64,000 nucleotides of DNA, from NCBI GenBank assembly GCA_902617525.1, contig CACMWW010000003.1, positions 1-64,000 of the forward strand, in the 5' to 3' direction. Every line of letters begins with the position of its first letter. Position 1 is the first letter of the stretch. The notes beneath the pieces are model-generated. The model was not told the DNA's origin. It was given only the letters and a program-made list of their open reading frames with translations, and ran no database searches. Shown here one piece after another: positions 29,139 to 39,911 of the stretch. The position numbers were made by a program, and so were the translations under genes. This DNA comes from an uncultured Pelagibacteraceae bacterium (lineage in GTDB: Bacteria > Pseudomonadota > Alphaproteobacteria > Pelagibacterales > AG-422-B15).

Positions 29139-30170
29139 TTATATAAATTTAGCATTTGGATACCCATCAAGAATATACTTTTTAAGTTCTTCAACCAGCT
29201 CTTTTTTTACTAAAGTTACGATTGCCCCACCAAAACCAGCTCCAGTAAGTTTAGATCCTAAAGCGCCAAAGGAATTAGATAGATCAACCAACTTATTCAA
29301 ATCATCAGTTGAAACCCTATAGTGTCGTGATAAAGAAATATGACTTTCTGTCATTAATTTTCCAAATTCTTCAGCTTTATTATCTTTTAAATATTGAGCT
29401 GCTTTTACAACTCTCAAATTTTCCTCAATTACATGTTTACTAACATTAAGCTCTTCATCAGACAGCAATTGAATATCATTTTCATCAATTTTTGTTTTTG
29501 CACAGAGGTTTTGAATTTTCATTTTTTTTGCAGCATTGAGACATAATTCTTTTTTTTTATTAAACTCACTATCTGATAAAATTCTTTGTGTATTGCTATC
29601 AATTATTAGAAATTGATAATCTTGAAAAATTGGTATCAATTCATAATTTTTATTAAAGGTATCAAGAAAAAGAGCCTCATAATGATTTCCTAAGACCGAT
29701 ACAAATTGATCCATAACTCCACCGCCCACACCAACAAAATCATTTTCAACCTCAAATGCTAAATTAATTAAATCTTCATCTGCCAAATTTTTTTGAAAAT
29801 AATCACTTAGTGATTTTAAAGTACTAACGGTGATTGCAGCAGAGGAAGAAAGACCGACCCCCAATGGAAGGCTGCTTTTGATATAAATTGAGATATTGTT
29901 AACCTTAACTGAAAATTTCTTCTCAAAATAAAGACATGATCCAATAACGAAATCTGCCCAATTATTTCTTTTTTCGAGTTTCTTAACAATTAAAGAGTCC
30001 TTATATTTATCTGAAAATATCGAAATAGACTCACTATTTTTATTTTCAACGATCTCACAGATAATTGAGTTCTTAATTTGTAACGGTAAAACATGTCCAC
30101 CATTATAGTCTAAATGCTCCCCAATGAGGTTAACTCTGCCAAAGCCCTCACCAATCGAGACTGTGTTCAT
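29139..30170 (-). CDS. galK: Galactokinase-like GHMP kinase
   Basis: GRVNLIGEHLDYNGGHVLP, LPLGVGLSSSAAITVS, KLTGAGFGGAIVTLV. Confidence 0.85.
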   Translation of the reverse strand: MNTVSIGEGFGRVNLIGEHLDYNGGHVLPLQIKNSIICEIVENKNSESISIFSDKYKDSLIVKKLEKRNNWADFVIGSCLYFEKKFSVKVNNISIYIKSSLPLGVGLSSSAAITVSTLKSLSDYFQKNLADEDLINLAFEVENDFVGVGGGVMDQFVSVLGNHYEALFLDTFNKNYELIPIFQDYQFLIIDSNTQRILSDSEFNKKKELCLNAAKKMKIQNLCAKTKIDENDIQLLSDEELNVSKHVIEENLRVVKAAQYLKDNKAEEFGKLMTESHISLSRHYRVSTDDLNKLVDLSNSFGALGSKLTGAGFGGAIVTLVKKELVEELKKYILDGYPNAKFI

Positions 30171-30173
30171 AAC

Positions 30174-31505
30174 TTAACTTTGTCTTTGTTTTAATTCAGA
30201 AAATATTCTTTCATAAAAGTTACTATCGTACTTATTAAAGTACGTAACTATTATTGCTATAGTTCCGGCAACGGCTGGAAAAATATACCCCATAATAAAT
30301 AGACCATTCAATGTTTCTGGACTTTGATCTATTGCATTTGCCACATAGTCTGTGCTTTCAAGAATTACTCCAGCAAGCCATGCACTAAAACCAACACTTA
30401 ATTTAAAAACAAATACGTGAGCTGCGTTTAAGACTCCTTCAGCACGAAATCCAGATTTCCATTCACCATATTCGATTGTATCAGCTATCATTGACCAGGC
30501 CATGACACCTGCCATACCGAAACCAATGAAGCCAAAGGTTGCAATAAAAGCTAATAACCAAAAGTTTTCATACCCAGTAATATAATAGATTATTAAATCT
30601 GTGATTACGTAAAGAAATGTTCCAATCATGAATAAAGTCTTTTTCTCAAACCTATGTTTTATTAAGTTAACTAAATATGCACCAAACATAATTTGTAAAA
30701 TTACTCCAAGCAAAATTGGACTAAAGTAAGCCTCTAATTGAAGATTATATTTTACAAAATAGACAACTGTTAGTTGCTTGATATTATTTGCAACCCAAGT
30801 TGTTAAAAGTGCCAATATTACGAAATGTAATGGATAATTGTTAAATACCATTTTAGTAACTTTTTTAATACCAATGGTTTCTTCATATGGCTTTGAATAA
30901 ACTTCTTTAGTATTAAAAAAACATAGGAATGCAAAAATAGCTCCAAGGACTGCCAAACAACCCACTACAATTGGAAATCCGAACTGTGGTGAGCTAAAAA
31001 GGCCAACTAGAGGCAATGTTAGAACTGCAACAGCAATTGATCCAGAGCTGGCTCCTAAATATCTAAATGATGCGAGCGATGTTCTTTCATCTCTGTCTTG
31101 AGTCATCGCCGGAATGAGCGATCCAACTGGAATAGCAATGATTGTATATAAAGTGGTGAATGTAATGTATGTAAAAAGTGCCCAATAAAATTTACCCGTT
31201 TGTGACAAATCAGGTGAGGTAAAGCATAAAATAATCATTATTAGCGCAGGTACTGATCCAAACAAAATATAAGGTCTGAATTTCCCCCACCTGGTCGAAG
31301 TATTATCTGCAATATACCCCATAATCGGGTCAGTAAATGCGTCCCAGATTTTCGCTAAAAAGAAAACTAAGCCAGCGTTTGCAGGCGATAATCCAAAAAT
31401 ATCTGTATAAAAAAATAGTAAGTAGAAGACAGTCAGTTGCCACATTATATTAATGGCAAAATCACCACCACCGTAAAACAATTTTGATCTAAAACTTAGT
31501 TTCAT
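30174..31505 (-). CDS. MFS transporter, GPH (glycoside-pentoside-hexuronide:cation symporter) family
   Basis: MelB-like: FGSVPALIMIILCF, PVGSLIPAMTQDRDERTSLASFR, GWAFTDPIMGYIADNTSTRWGKFRPY-type motif. Confidence 0.87.
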   Translation of the reverse strand: MKLSFRSKLFYGGGDFAINIMWQLTVFYLLFFYTDIFGLSPANAGLVFFLAKIWDAFTDPIMGYIADNTSTRWGKFRPYILFGSVPALIMIILCFTSPDLSQTGKFYWALFTYITFTTLYTIIAIPVGSLIPAMTQDRDERTSLASFRYLGASSGSIAVAVLTLPLVGLFSSPQFGFPIVVGCLAVLGAIFAFLCFFNTKEVYSKPYEETIGIKKVTKMVFNNYPLHFVILALLTTWVANNIKQLTVVYFVKYNLQLEAYFSPILLGVILQIMFGAYLVNLIKHRFEKKTLFMIGTFLYVITDLIIYYITGYENFWLLAFIATFGFIGFGMAGVMAWSMIADTIEYGEWKSGFRAEGVLNAAHVFVFKLSVGFSAWLAGVILESTDYVANAIDQSPETLNGLFIMGYIFPAVAGTIAIIVTYFNKYDSNFYERIFSELKQRQS

Positions 31506-32644
31506 AGGGCATCATATATTGTTTCAACTAATTTAAGTGCTCTTTGATCACCGAGCATGGATCCAGTTAATAAATTCATTGTGTATGCGCAGCTAATTCC
31601 ATTTTCAGGATCCCCAAATGCCATAGAACCGCCCCATCCAGTATGACCAAATGCTTTACTGCTTTTACCAAATAACTTTCCACCACCGACACTATAACCT
31701 GCATGTGACCACTGCATAGGTGACTTCATTACATGATCGTCTCCACTTACAGCAACTGTAGTAAGATTTTCAAAGGTATTTGATGAAATAAATTTATTTG
31801 ATAAATGCGATAAGAAAAAATCATAAATTTTTGCAAGTGATCCTGAATTAGAGTGACAGTTCATAGCTGGAATTTCCGCAAGTCGCCATTCAGCTGTATT
31901 TGCTGTTTTTGTTCTGTTTGCAGGATTAAGAAACGCAGTAATTAGATACTCATCTACATTTGTCGGATCACTGAAAGCTTTCCTTAGGCTTTCAGAACTA
32001 ATTAGTTCAGCAATATTGTCATGATATGCTGAAGGTGTACCTATAAAACATTTGGTTTCAAGAGGACTATTCAGTAACTCCTCCAAGTTCTTACCGACTG
32101 ATTTATTGGTCACTCGTTTAATTAATTCACCAACTAAAAAACCGATCGTCTTTGGATGATAACATATTTTTTCATCAGCTTTATGATATGGTTCTTGATT
32201 TGCCAACAGATCAACTACATAGTCCCATTTGTAAAAATCGGTTTCATCTATAGGCTGTCTCCATCCATACATCCCTGCTTGATGGGAGAGTAATGTTTTT
32301 ACTTTTATACTTTCTTTTCCGCCGTTCGCAAACTCAGGCCAGTAATCAGCGACATTTTTCTCTAAATCTAGTTTGTTTTCATCAATCAATTTAGCAACAA
32401 TCATCGCAACAATACCCTTACTGGTTGAGTGGATATTTACTATTGTATTTTGGTCCCACTTGTTTTTTTTATCACGATCCCGATAGCCGCCATAAAGGTT
32501 CACCAAAACTTCTCCATTTTGATAAACGGCAAATGATGCACCCACCTCCTCATCATTTTCTAAGTTTTTCTTGAATAATTCGTAAGTGTTTTCGAACTTT
32601 TTATTAAACTCACCCAATGCTGTTATCTCATTTTCTGTGGTCAT
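31502..32644 (-). CDS. Serine hydrolase, beta-lactamase/EstB family
   Basis: STSKG (SxxK), KTLLSHQAGMYGW, FGHTGWGGSMAFGDPENG. Confidence 0.87.
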   Translation of the reverse strand: MTTENEITALGEFNKKFENTYELFKKNLENDEEVGASFAVYQNGEVLVNLYGGYRDRDKKNKWDQNTIVNIHSTSKGIVAMIVAKLIDENKLDLEKNVADYWPEFANGGKESIKVKTLLSHQAGMYGWRQPIDETDFYKWDYVVDLLANQEPYHKADEKICYHPKTIGFLVGELIKRVTNKSVGKNLEELLNSPLETKCFIGTPSAYHDNIAELISSESLRKAFSDPTNVDEYLITAFLNPANRTKTANTAEWRLAEIPAMNCHSNSGSLAKIYDFFLSHLSNKFISSNTFENLTTVAVSGDDHVMKSPMQWSHAGYSVGGGKLFGKSSKAFGHTGWGGSMAFGDPENGISCAYTMNLLTGSMLGDQRALKLVETIYDAL

Positions 32645-32690
32645 TTATAGTGTCATAAGGCTATTATTTATATATTCTGCAGTAGATTAT

Positions 32691-33599
32691 ATGACAGAGC
32701 AGAATAACAAAACATATTTAATAGGTTTTATACTGGCACTATCCGCTGGTTTGATATGGAGTTTTGGAGCACCTACTGTTAGATACATGGTAGATGCTCA
32801 GGTCTATCAATGGCATTACCTTTTTTATAGAGGTATAGTTGTAGCAACAATTCTGTTGATCTATTTGATTTATAACGAAGGAATATCTTTCTATCATAAT
32901 TTTAATAGAGTTGGATCATCTGGTTTATTGGGCGGTATTGGTCTTGCTGCAGCTTTTATATTTTTTATTTTTGGAATGACTTATACCTCTGCGGCTACCA
33001 CATTATTTATGATCGGTACACAACCATTATTTGCTGGGCTCTTTGCATATATCTTTCTAAAAGAAAAAATTGGCATCACAACTGCAATAGCGTGTTTTGT
33101 ATCTTTGTTTGGTATCTTTCTAATGGCTTATAATGACTGGTATGCAGGAACCTTTTTAGGTTGGGTATTTGGTTTATTCTGTTCTATTGGATTTGCAATA
33201 TTTGCAACAACGCTCAGATGGCAACCAGACACACCTAAATTTACGACAATCATTATTGCTGGTATTGCCTGCTCGCTTTTTTCAATGATTATGATTGTTT
33301 TATTTGCTGACAGTTACTCAATGCCGTTACAAAATATTTTATTAAGTATGCTACATGGAACTTTAGTTGGGATTGGACTTATACTTTTAAGTTTAGGTGC
33401 GCGCTATCTGCCTGCAGCAGAATTTATGCTACTTTCTTTAACAGAAGTTGTGGGAGGAGTAATTTGGTGTTGGATACCTTTATTTGGAGTAAACGAAGTT
33501 CCCTCAAACATAACTTTAATGGGTGGCTTGGTAATTATCATTGCTATAAGTTTTTATGCTTTTGGTACTACAAAAAAAACTACACCGCCAACGCTATAG
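32691..33599 (+). CDS. DMT superfamily (EamA-like) transporter
   Basis: 10-TM EamA architecture; likely start ATG 32691 (MTEQNNKTYLIG), since the ORF-track start overlaps the divergent gene. Confidence 0.82.
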   Translation: MTEQNNKTYLIGFILALSAGLIWSFGAPTVRYMVDAQVYQWHYLFYRGIVVATILLIYLIYNEGISFYHNFNRVGSSGLLGGIGLAAAFIFFIFGMTYTSAATTLFMIGTQPLFAGLFAYIFLKEKIGITTAIACFVSLFGIFLMAYNDWYAGTFLGWVFGLFCSIGFAIFATTLRWQPDTPKFTTIIIAGIACSLFSMIMIVLFADSYSMPLQNILLSMLHGTLVGIGLILLSLGARYLPAAEFMLLSLTEVVGGVIWCWIPLFGVNEVPSNITLMGGLVIIIAISFYAFGTTKKTTPPTL

Positions 33600-33605
33600 A
33601 AAAGT

Positions 33606-34769
33606 ATGAGTGATATTGATAATGTTAGCTGGAATTATCCTACCCCAATATGGTTTGGTTTAGGCCGTTCCCTAGAGATCCCAAATGCCTTAGAAGCTCA
33701 AGGTATGCAAAATCCTTTAGTTGTTACCGATCCAGAATTTACCTCTAATAAAAACTTTATAAAAATTATTGAATTATTAAAAAATAATAAAATCAAACAC
33801 TCAATTTTTTCAAATATAAAAGGAAATCCAACTGGCAAGAACGTAATGGACGGTGTCGAACACTATTTGTCTAACAATAACGATGGTGTAATTGCGATTG
33901 GTGGAGGAAGTTCTCTTGATGCTGGTAAAGCAATTGCCTTTATGACAAAACAAAGGGAAAACCTATGGTTTTTCGAAGATATTGGGGATAATTGGACAAA
34001 GGCAATTACAGATCAACTTCCAAAAGTAATTGCGATACCAACTACGGCTGGCACAGGTTCTGAAACAGGCCGCGCATCACTTATCTTGGACGAAAGTGAT
34101 AATACAAAAAAAATAATATTTCATCCCTCTTTCTTACCAGACCTTGTAATACTTGATCCAAATCTAACTTTGTCTCTTCCACCTCATCTCACAGCTGCAA
34201 CAGGTATGGATGCATTAGCTCATTGTTTAGAGGCATACTGTGCTAGAGGTTTTCATCCTATGGCGGATGGTATTGCACTAGAAGGGATAAAGAACGTGAA
34301 AGATAGTCTTCTAAGTGCTTATAAAAATCCAGATGATATATTTGCAAGATCAAAAATGTTAGTAACATCATCAATGGGATCAACTGCATTTCAAAAAGGA
34401 CTAGGAGCAATACATTCTCTTTCACATCCTATAAATGCAGTTAATGATATTCATCACGGTCTCTCAAATGCGATATTTATGCCATATGTACTTAAGTTTA
34501 ATGAACCGATTATAAGTCAGAGGATACAACTTTTAACAAAATACTTAGAATTAGAAAATTCTTCATTTGATGGTTTTATGTCGTGGATATTGAAGCTTAG
34601 AGATGAACTCGCTATCCCCCATACACTGAAGGAGCTTAATCAAGAATTTGATTTTGAACTACTCAGTGAAATGGCCTTGAAAGATCCATCCACTGGACCA
34701 AACCCACGTGATATAAGTCTTGATGAAATGAAGCAACTTTACATTAACTCATATGAGGGTATTCTATAA
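33606..34769 (+). CDS. Iron-containing alcohol dehydrogenase
   Basis: AIGGGSSLDAGKAIAF, IPTTAGTGSETGR, GAIHSLSHPINAVNDIHHGLSNAIFMP. Confidence 0.93.
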   Translation: MSDIDNVSWNYPTPIWFGLGRSLEIPNALEAQGMQNPLVVTDPEFTSNKNFIKIIELLKNNKIKHSIFSNIKGNPTGKNVMDGVEHYLSNNNDGVIAIGGGSSLDAGKAIAFMTKQRENLWFFEDIGDNWTKAITDQLPKVIAIPTTAGTGSETGRASLILDESDNTKKIIFHPSFLPDLVILDPNLTLSLPPHLTAATGMDALAHCLEAYCARGFHPMADGIALEGIKNVKDSLLSAYKNPDDIFARSKMLVTSSMGSTAFQKGLGAIHSLSHPINAVNDIHHGLSNAIFMPYVLKFNEPIISQRIQLLTKYLELENSSFDGFMSWILKLRDELAIPHTLKELNQEFDFELLSEMALKDPSTGPNPRDISLDEMKQLYINSYEGIL

Positions 34770-34771
34770 GT

Positions 34772-35512
34772 ATGATTAAAACAGAAAAACTAGTTTATGG
34801 TTCTGCAAATTCTAGTGTGCAATTTGAAGGTTCAATAAGTTATGAAGATAGTTTTGATACACCAAGACCAGGAGTTCTCGTATGTCATGCTTATGGAGGC
34901 CATTCTGATTTTGATATTAAGAAATCAGAACAACTTGCTGAGCTTGGGTACTTTGCATTTGCTATGGATTTATATGGACAGGGAAGAAGAGGTTCAAACC
35001 CCCAAGAGTCAATGGAGTTGATGAATGAATTTAATTCTGACCGAGTATTGCTTCAACAAAGAATGATACATGCTTTTCAAACCCTCAAGAATTTTGATAA
35101 AGTTGATGAAAACAAAACCGGAGCAATTGGATTTTGTTTTGGAGGAAAATGTGCACTTGATTTGGCTAGGGCAGGCGAAGATGTAAAAGGGGTTGTTAGT
35201 TTTCATGGATTATATGACGCACCAACGGCAAGTTCAGGAAAGCAATTAAAAGGAACAATAAAAATTGACTCATCGATTTTAATTCTACATGGATACGATG
35301 ATCCCATGGCCACTCCACAAAATATGATTGATTTAGCTGATGAATTAAATTCAAAAAAAGCAAATTGGCAAATTCATGCTTACGGCAATGTTGGACATGC
35401 TTTTACAAATCCTGAAGCTAATGATCGAAACTCAGGATTATTTTACGATGCACATGCCGATCAGCATTCATGGCGAGAGATGTCTAATTTCTTTGAAAAA
35501 ATTTTTTCTTGA
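34772..35512 (+). CDS. Dienelactone hydrolase family protein
   Basis: GAIGFCFGGKCALDLAR nucleophile elbow (Cys), HGYDDPMATPQ, GHAFTNPEA. Confidence 0.88.
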   Translation: MIKTEKLVYGSANSSVQFEGSISYEDSFDTPRPGVLVCHAYGGHSDFDIKKSEQLAELGYFAFAMDLYGQGRRGSNPQESMELMNEFNSDRVLLQQRMIHAFQTLKNFDKVDENKTGAIGFCFGGKCALDLARAGEDVKGVVSFHGLYDAPTASSGKQLKGTIKIDSSILILHGYDDPMATPQNMIDLADELNSKKANWQIHAYGNVGHAFTNPEANDRNSGLFYDAHADQHSWREMSNFFEKIFS

Positions 35513-35517
35513 AATTA

Positions 35518-35874
35518 TTATTCGGACTTCCAATTGATATTTTTCATTGAATTAAGATAATTTTTAAATTCCTTTATCAATTCTGAGCTTGGTTTTACTG
35601 TTTTTCGTCTTTTATCGTTCTCTGTTTTCTCTAAATGTATGAAACCTCTGTCACAAGCCTCATTAATCATCATAGATGACTTAGGCCGAGATGTATGAAA
35701 GAGCTTTGTCTTTAATTCTTCAACACATAGCTTTTCTTTATTTTGATGTGCTGACATTACAAGGAGCATCATATGATAATGAGATGGGGTCTTTCTGAAA
35801 AAGTGCTTACTTGAGTGGTGTGACGTTCCTATTTGTTCTTCCCAAAATCTTAGGAGTGAATTTGTTGCGCTCAT
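35518..35874 (-). CDS. Small MarR/winged-helix-like regulator
   Basis: 118 aa; HMMLLVMSAHQNKEKLCVEELKTKL...INEACDRGFIHLEKTENDKRRKTVKPS resembles a wHTH MarR core. Confidence 0.55.
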   Translation of the reverse strand: MSATNSLLRFWEEQIGTSHHSSKHFFRKTPSHYHMMLLVMSAHQNKEKLCVEELKTKLFHTSRPKSSMMINEACDRGFIHLEKTENDKRRKTVKPSSELIKEFKNYLNSMKNINWKSE

Positions 35875-35935
35875 ATAGAAAAAATTTTACAGCAAATAGA
35901 GCGATCGTCTAATTAAATTTTATAAAAATTACTAT

Positions 35936-37609
35936 TTAATTATCCCAATAAGTGAACTCATCGCCATCTTGAAATGCATACCCATTGTGTTTATCAATTA
36001 ATATAGGAGCAGACATTGTGTTATCATATAGTGGAGGAGGTTGAACCTTTTTATGATCATTTAATAATCTTTTCAGCTCTCCAACTTTCAACGTCATTTC
36101 GCTTGCAAGATTAATTCTCTCATAGGGGTCACTTTCAACATTAAACAACCAGTCTTTACCAGTTCGGTGATCAGTAATGAGCTTCCAATTTTTGTGCAGA
36201 ACAGTTTGAAGGCGACCTTGTAGCCAATATAGTGTTTCATGCGGCATGTCTGAATTGTGATTTTGTAAAAAGGGCAATAAGTTTACTCCGTCAATGATTC
36301 TATCATCTGGTAATTCCGCTCCAGCTGCAGCAGCAAATGTTGGTAAAATATCATTTGCGTGAATAGGAGCATTAAATTCTATTCCTGGTTCAATTTTATT
36401 TGGCCACTTAGCCATAAAAGGTACATGCAAACCACCTTCGAAATGAGTTAGTTTCCATCCACGATAAGGTTTATTGATATCAGATAAATGAATGTAGTTA
36501 GCTCCACCGTTATCGCTGGTTAATACAATCAATGTATTATCTGTTAGATTATTCTTTTCAAGTGTATCTAATATTCTGCCAACACTCCTATCAAGAGCTT
36601 TTAACATTGCAGAATATACTTTTAATTCTTCACTGGATTCACCCTCGATATGGTGAAAATGATCGTAGTCGTCTCTAAGAGCTTGAAGTGGATTATGAGG
36701 TGCAAAGTGAGATAGGTATAAAAAGAAGGGCCTGTTCTTATTTTTTTCAATAACTTTGATTGCTTCATCTGTGTAGTAGTCAGTAATATATCCACGAGGT
36801 TCAAATGGTTCACTCTTATTATTTCTTGCAGCGTATTGAGTACTGGCCCAAACCATTTCGTCAATAATTTCCCCAGTTCTAGCATTTACAACATCTGGAT
36901 GATTCTCTGGAAGATAAAGTCCACCCATTAATTGAAGGCTGTCGTCAAATCCCTGATCAGTTGGACTATAACTTGGAGCAGTTCCAAGATGCCATTTTCC
37001 AATTATTGCACTGTAATATCCTTCATTTTTAAGTACCTCTGGAATAGTTATTTCGCTAGATGGCATGCCTGGGTATCCAATATTACCATCATTATCTAAA
37101 GCAGTGAGTTCAGCTTCATCATCAAAAATTATAGATAACTCCGTATCGTTTAATTCTTCACCCCATTTTGCAATAGTAATGAGTGATTTAAATGCAGGGG
37201 TAAATTCAAATCCAAATCTTGTTGAATAGCGACCAGTCATAATTGAAGCACGTGAAGGAGAGCAGCTTGCACTTGCCGCATAACCATTATTAAATTTTAT
37301 GCCTTCTAAACCAATACGATCTATGTTTGGTGTCATTAAACTGCCATCCCCAGCGCCGCCATTATAAAGCGATACATCATTGAAGCCTAAATCATCAGCC
37401 AGTATTAAAATTATGTTTGGTTTATTAGCTAAGGTAGGATCTCTTTCTGATGGCCCGTCTGGCCAAATGACTTCACGGTTTTCAGCAACTGGTCTTGTGA
37501 ACTCAAATATAGTTGGTAGTGACCAAAGAAATATTTGAAGTTTGTAAGTCCATAGGATTAAAGCGAGAATAAGAACAAAAAAAACTGAAAGAGATATTTT
37601 TTTTATCAT
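35936..37609 (-). CDS. Type I sulfatase (arylsulfatase-like), membrane-anchored
   Basis: NIILILADDLGFNDVSLYNGG; formylglycine motif CSPSRASIMTGRYSTRFG; IIGKWHLG; N-terminal TM. Confidence 0.93.
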   Translation of the reverse strand: MIKKISLSVFFVLILALILWTYKLQIFLWSLPTIFEFTRPVAENREVIWPDGPSERDPTLANKPNIILILADDLGFNDVSLYNGGAGDGSLMTPNIDRIGLEGIKFNNGYAASASCSPSRASIMTGRYSTRFGFEFTPAFKSLITIAKWGEELNDTELSIIFDDEAELTALDNDGNIGYPGMPSSEITIPEVLKNEGYYSAIIGKWHLGTAPSYSPTDQGFDDSLQLMGGLYLPENHPDVVNARTGEIIDEMVWASTQYAARNNKSEPFEPRGYITDYYTDEAIKVIEKNKNRPFFLYLSHFAPHNPLQALRDDYDHFHHIEGESSEELKVYSAMLKALDRSVGRILDTLEKNNLTDNTLIVLTSDNGGANYIHLSDINKPYRGWKLTHFEGGLHVPFMAKWPNKIEPGIEFNAPIHANDILPTFAAAAGAELPDDRIIDGVNLLPFLQNHNSDMPHETLYWLQGRLQTVLHKNWKLITDHRTGKDWLFNVESDPYERINLASEMTLKVGELKRLLNDHKKVQPPPLYDNTMSAPILIDKHNGYAFQDGDEFTYWDN

Positions 37610-38676
37610 TATTCAATATTTGTAATTGTAATATCCTCTGAATTAACTGGTAAAATTGCCATTGTACCATCATCAGCTAATGTCCAGTTGTCAGGCCGAA
37701 CTTCATTAACGCCTCTAACGAATATTATCTTAGCAAGGAAAGTTTGAGGGGCTGGTATTAAATGATAAAATATTAGTTCTTTTACGTTTGCTTCATTGGC
37801 AGCTTGAGCAGCCTCTATCGGAGATGCATGATAATCCTGAATATCATAAAAAATTCTTGATAATTGTGGCTCAATATCCAGCGATATTTCTTCTGCTCTA
37901 CCTATCATGTTATAAGAAAGTGCATCATGAAACAGTAAGTCTGCATTTTTTGATTGTTCAATCAAATTTTTACTATAATCAGTATCTCCGCTGATTACGA
38001 TTGATCTTCCTTTATAATCAAAGCGATATCCCAAAGAAGGATCAACAGGGAAATGATCAACTTCAAATGCAGTTATCTTAAGACTGCCATCATCAAAAAT
38101 TACTGGACTATTTAAATCTATAATTTTTGTATCAAAGCCGGCAATATCAGAGGGAGCTACATCTTCTCCGTGGTGCAGTGTTCTCCATTCAGTATCAAGC
38201 TCATACGCCCTTGTTATTCCCTCTGTTACACGTTGTGTTCCCTGTGGCCCGTATACTGGCAGTTTCCCATCTCTATTTTGAGTGACCCATGAATAAAGGT
38301 GATAATCAGCTAAATCAGAAATATGATCTGAATGCAGGTGTGTAAACAGTACTGCATCTAAATTACCAAGGTCTACCTGCCAATTCATTAGATTTTGCCT
38401 ACTTCCATCTCCAGTATCCACAATAAACATATGGTCTGGAGTCTTAATCATAATGCATGGCTCTGCCCTTCCTTTGCCTGGTAAAGGGCCCCTTGAACCA
38501 CAAACTAGTCCGATAATATAATCTCCTTCAAAAGTAACTAGTTTATCTTGATTGTTCCACTGCCTTTCAAAATCAAAATCAATTAAATAATTTTGAACAA
38601 CGGAAGTTCTAAATCCAAAAAAAGTTACAATTAAAATTAGGATAGCAGCTATCAAGAGATAATAGATTTTTTTCAT
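37609..38676 (-). CDS. MBL-fold metallohydrolase, secreted/anchored
   Basis: FTHLHSDHISDLADY (HxHxDH), VISGDTDYSKN, N-terminal TM. Confidence 0.88.
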   Translation of the reverse strand: MKKIYYLLIAAILILIVTFFGFRTSVVQNYLIDFDFERQWNNQDKLVTFEGDYIIGLVCGSRGPLPGKGRAEPCIMIKTPDHMFIVDTGDGSRQNLMNWQVDLGNLDAVLFTHLHSDHISDLADYHLYSWVTQNRDGKLPVYGPQGTQRVTEGITRAYELDTEWRTLHHGEDVAPSDIAGFDTKIIDLNSPVIFDDGSLKITAFEVDHFPVDPSLGYRFDYKGRSIVISGDTDYSKNLIEQSKNADLLFHDALSYNMIGRAEEISLDIEPQLSRIFYDIQDYHASPIEAAQAANEANVKELIFYHLIPAPQTFLAKIIFVRGVNEVRPDNWTLADDGTMAILPVNSEDITITNIE

Positions 38677-38678
38677 GA

Positions 38679-39056
38679 TTACTTGCCAGCCACTTTTCTT
38701 GATGTAATAAGTAGTAAAGCAACAATAATAATTTCAATTACAATAAACTGTGTTGCAAAAGTTGCATCATGTGCTGCCCACGAAATAATTCTAAATATTG
38801 CTGTAACACTTAAAAGCATTGCAGGAGCATAAAACCAAATCTCTTTTAGAGTATAAGCTGCAAATATCATCATCAAACCAATGCAAAAGAAATAACTTCC
38901 AACATCGCCAATCAGACTGCTTCGACCTAATCCTTCTGGAATTACTAATATACCAAAATTTGCTCCAGCATCGTAAGGGGATATTATCCAAACAAGACCA
39001 AGTACAATGAATATAAATCCGTTTATTGTATTTAGAATAATTAAAAATTTATTCAT
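38679..39056 (-). CDS. Small 4-TM membrane protein
   Basis: 125 aa, four hydrophobic segments; no family assigned. Confidence 0.6.
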   Translation of the reverse strand: MNKFLIILNTINGFIFIVLGLVWIISPYDAGANFGILVIPEGLGRSSLIGDVGSYFFCIGLMMIFAAYTLKEIWFYAPAMLLSVTAIFRIISWAAHDATFATQFIVIEIIIVALLLITSRKVAGK

Positions 39057-39904
39057 GATGACTCCTCTATTATTTCCATAATTCTTTGTGCTGTTTCATG
39101 GCCTGAATTTTGATTTTGGCCAGTTACAAATCGTTTTTCATCATCAACAACTACGTGATAAGCAAACTGGTCAAGAAATTTGGTTTTAGCTTCAAACAAT
39201 GCGCCTGCTTTTTTTAATTCTTCTTCTGGATGTAATGGTGTCATTGTAATATTAAGTTCTTTTACTTGTTTGTCAGTTACACCAGTCATTTTCCTTCCAG
39301 CAATGAGAATGTTGCCGTTTTTATCTTTTGAATTAATTAAGCCCAAAGGACCATGGCAAATTGCTCCTATGATGCTTCCAGAGTAATATGCTTTAGAAAT
39401 TCCTGCAGCTAAAGTATCTGAAAAGCCCAAGTCATATGCAGCTCCCCATCCACCAGCAAGAAATACAATATCATACACAGAGAAATCTATTTCACTAATA
39501 TTGATTGAATTGTTAAGTTTATCAACCGCCTCAGCATCCTTATAAAATCTTTTATCAGATGAAGACCTTACGAAATATGATGTTGTTTGTGGATCCACTG
39601 GAATTTCTCCACCTTTGATACTTGCAATATCAACACTTATGTTAGCGTCTATAAATTCGAAATAGGGAGCAGTTAATTCAGAACTCGCGAGGCCCGAGGG
39701 TTTACCAGATGACTCTCCCGGATAATTTAAAACCCCATGACTTGTTGCAATTATAAGAGCTTTTTTTCCAGCTAAATCAAATGTATTTCCATCATAATCT
39801 GGATGTAAACCCAAGTTTTTAAGAATATATGGCAAAAAAATAATTACCGTAATAACGATAAGAATTAGTGATAACAAAGTTTTTCTAACTGTTGACTGAT
39901 ACAT
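39053..39904 (-). CDS. DJ-1/PfpI-like (type 1 glutamine amidotransferase-like) protein, membrane-anchored
   Basis: IVFLAGGWGAAYDLGFSDTLAAGISKAYYSGSIIGAICHGPLGLINS nucleophile Cys motif; N-terminal TM. Confidence 0.85.
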   Translation of the reverse strand: MYQSTVRKTLLSLILIVITVIIFLPYILKNLGLHPDYDGNTFDLAGKKALIIATSHGVLNYPGESSGKPSGLASSELTAPYFEFIDANISVDIASIKGGEIPVDPQTTSYFVRSSSDKRFYKDAEAVDKLNNSINISEIDFSVYDIVFLAGGWGAAYDLGFSDTLAAGISKAYYSGSIIGAICHGPLGLINSKDKNGNILIAGRKMTGVTDKQVKELNITMTPLHPEEELKKAGALFEAKTKFLDQFAYHVVVDDEKRFVTGQNQNSGHETAQRIMEIIEESS

Positions 39905-39911
39905 AACTACT

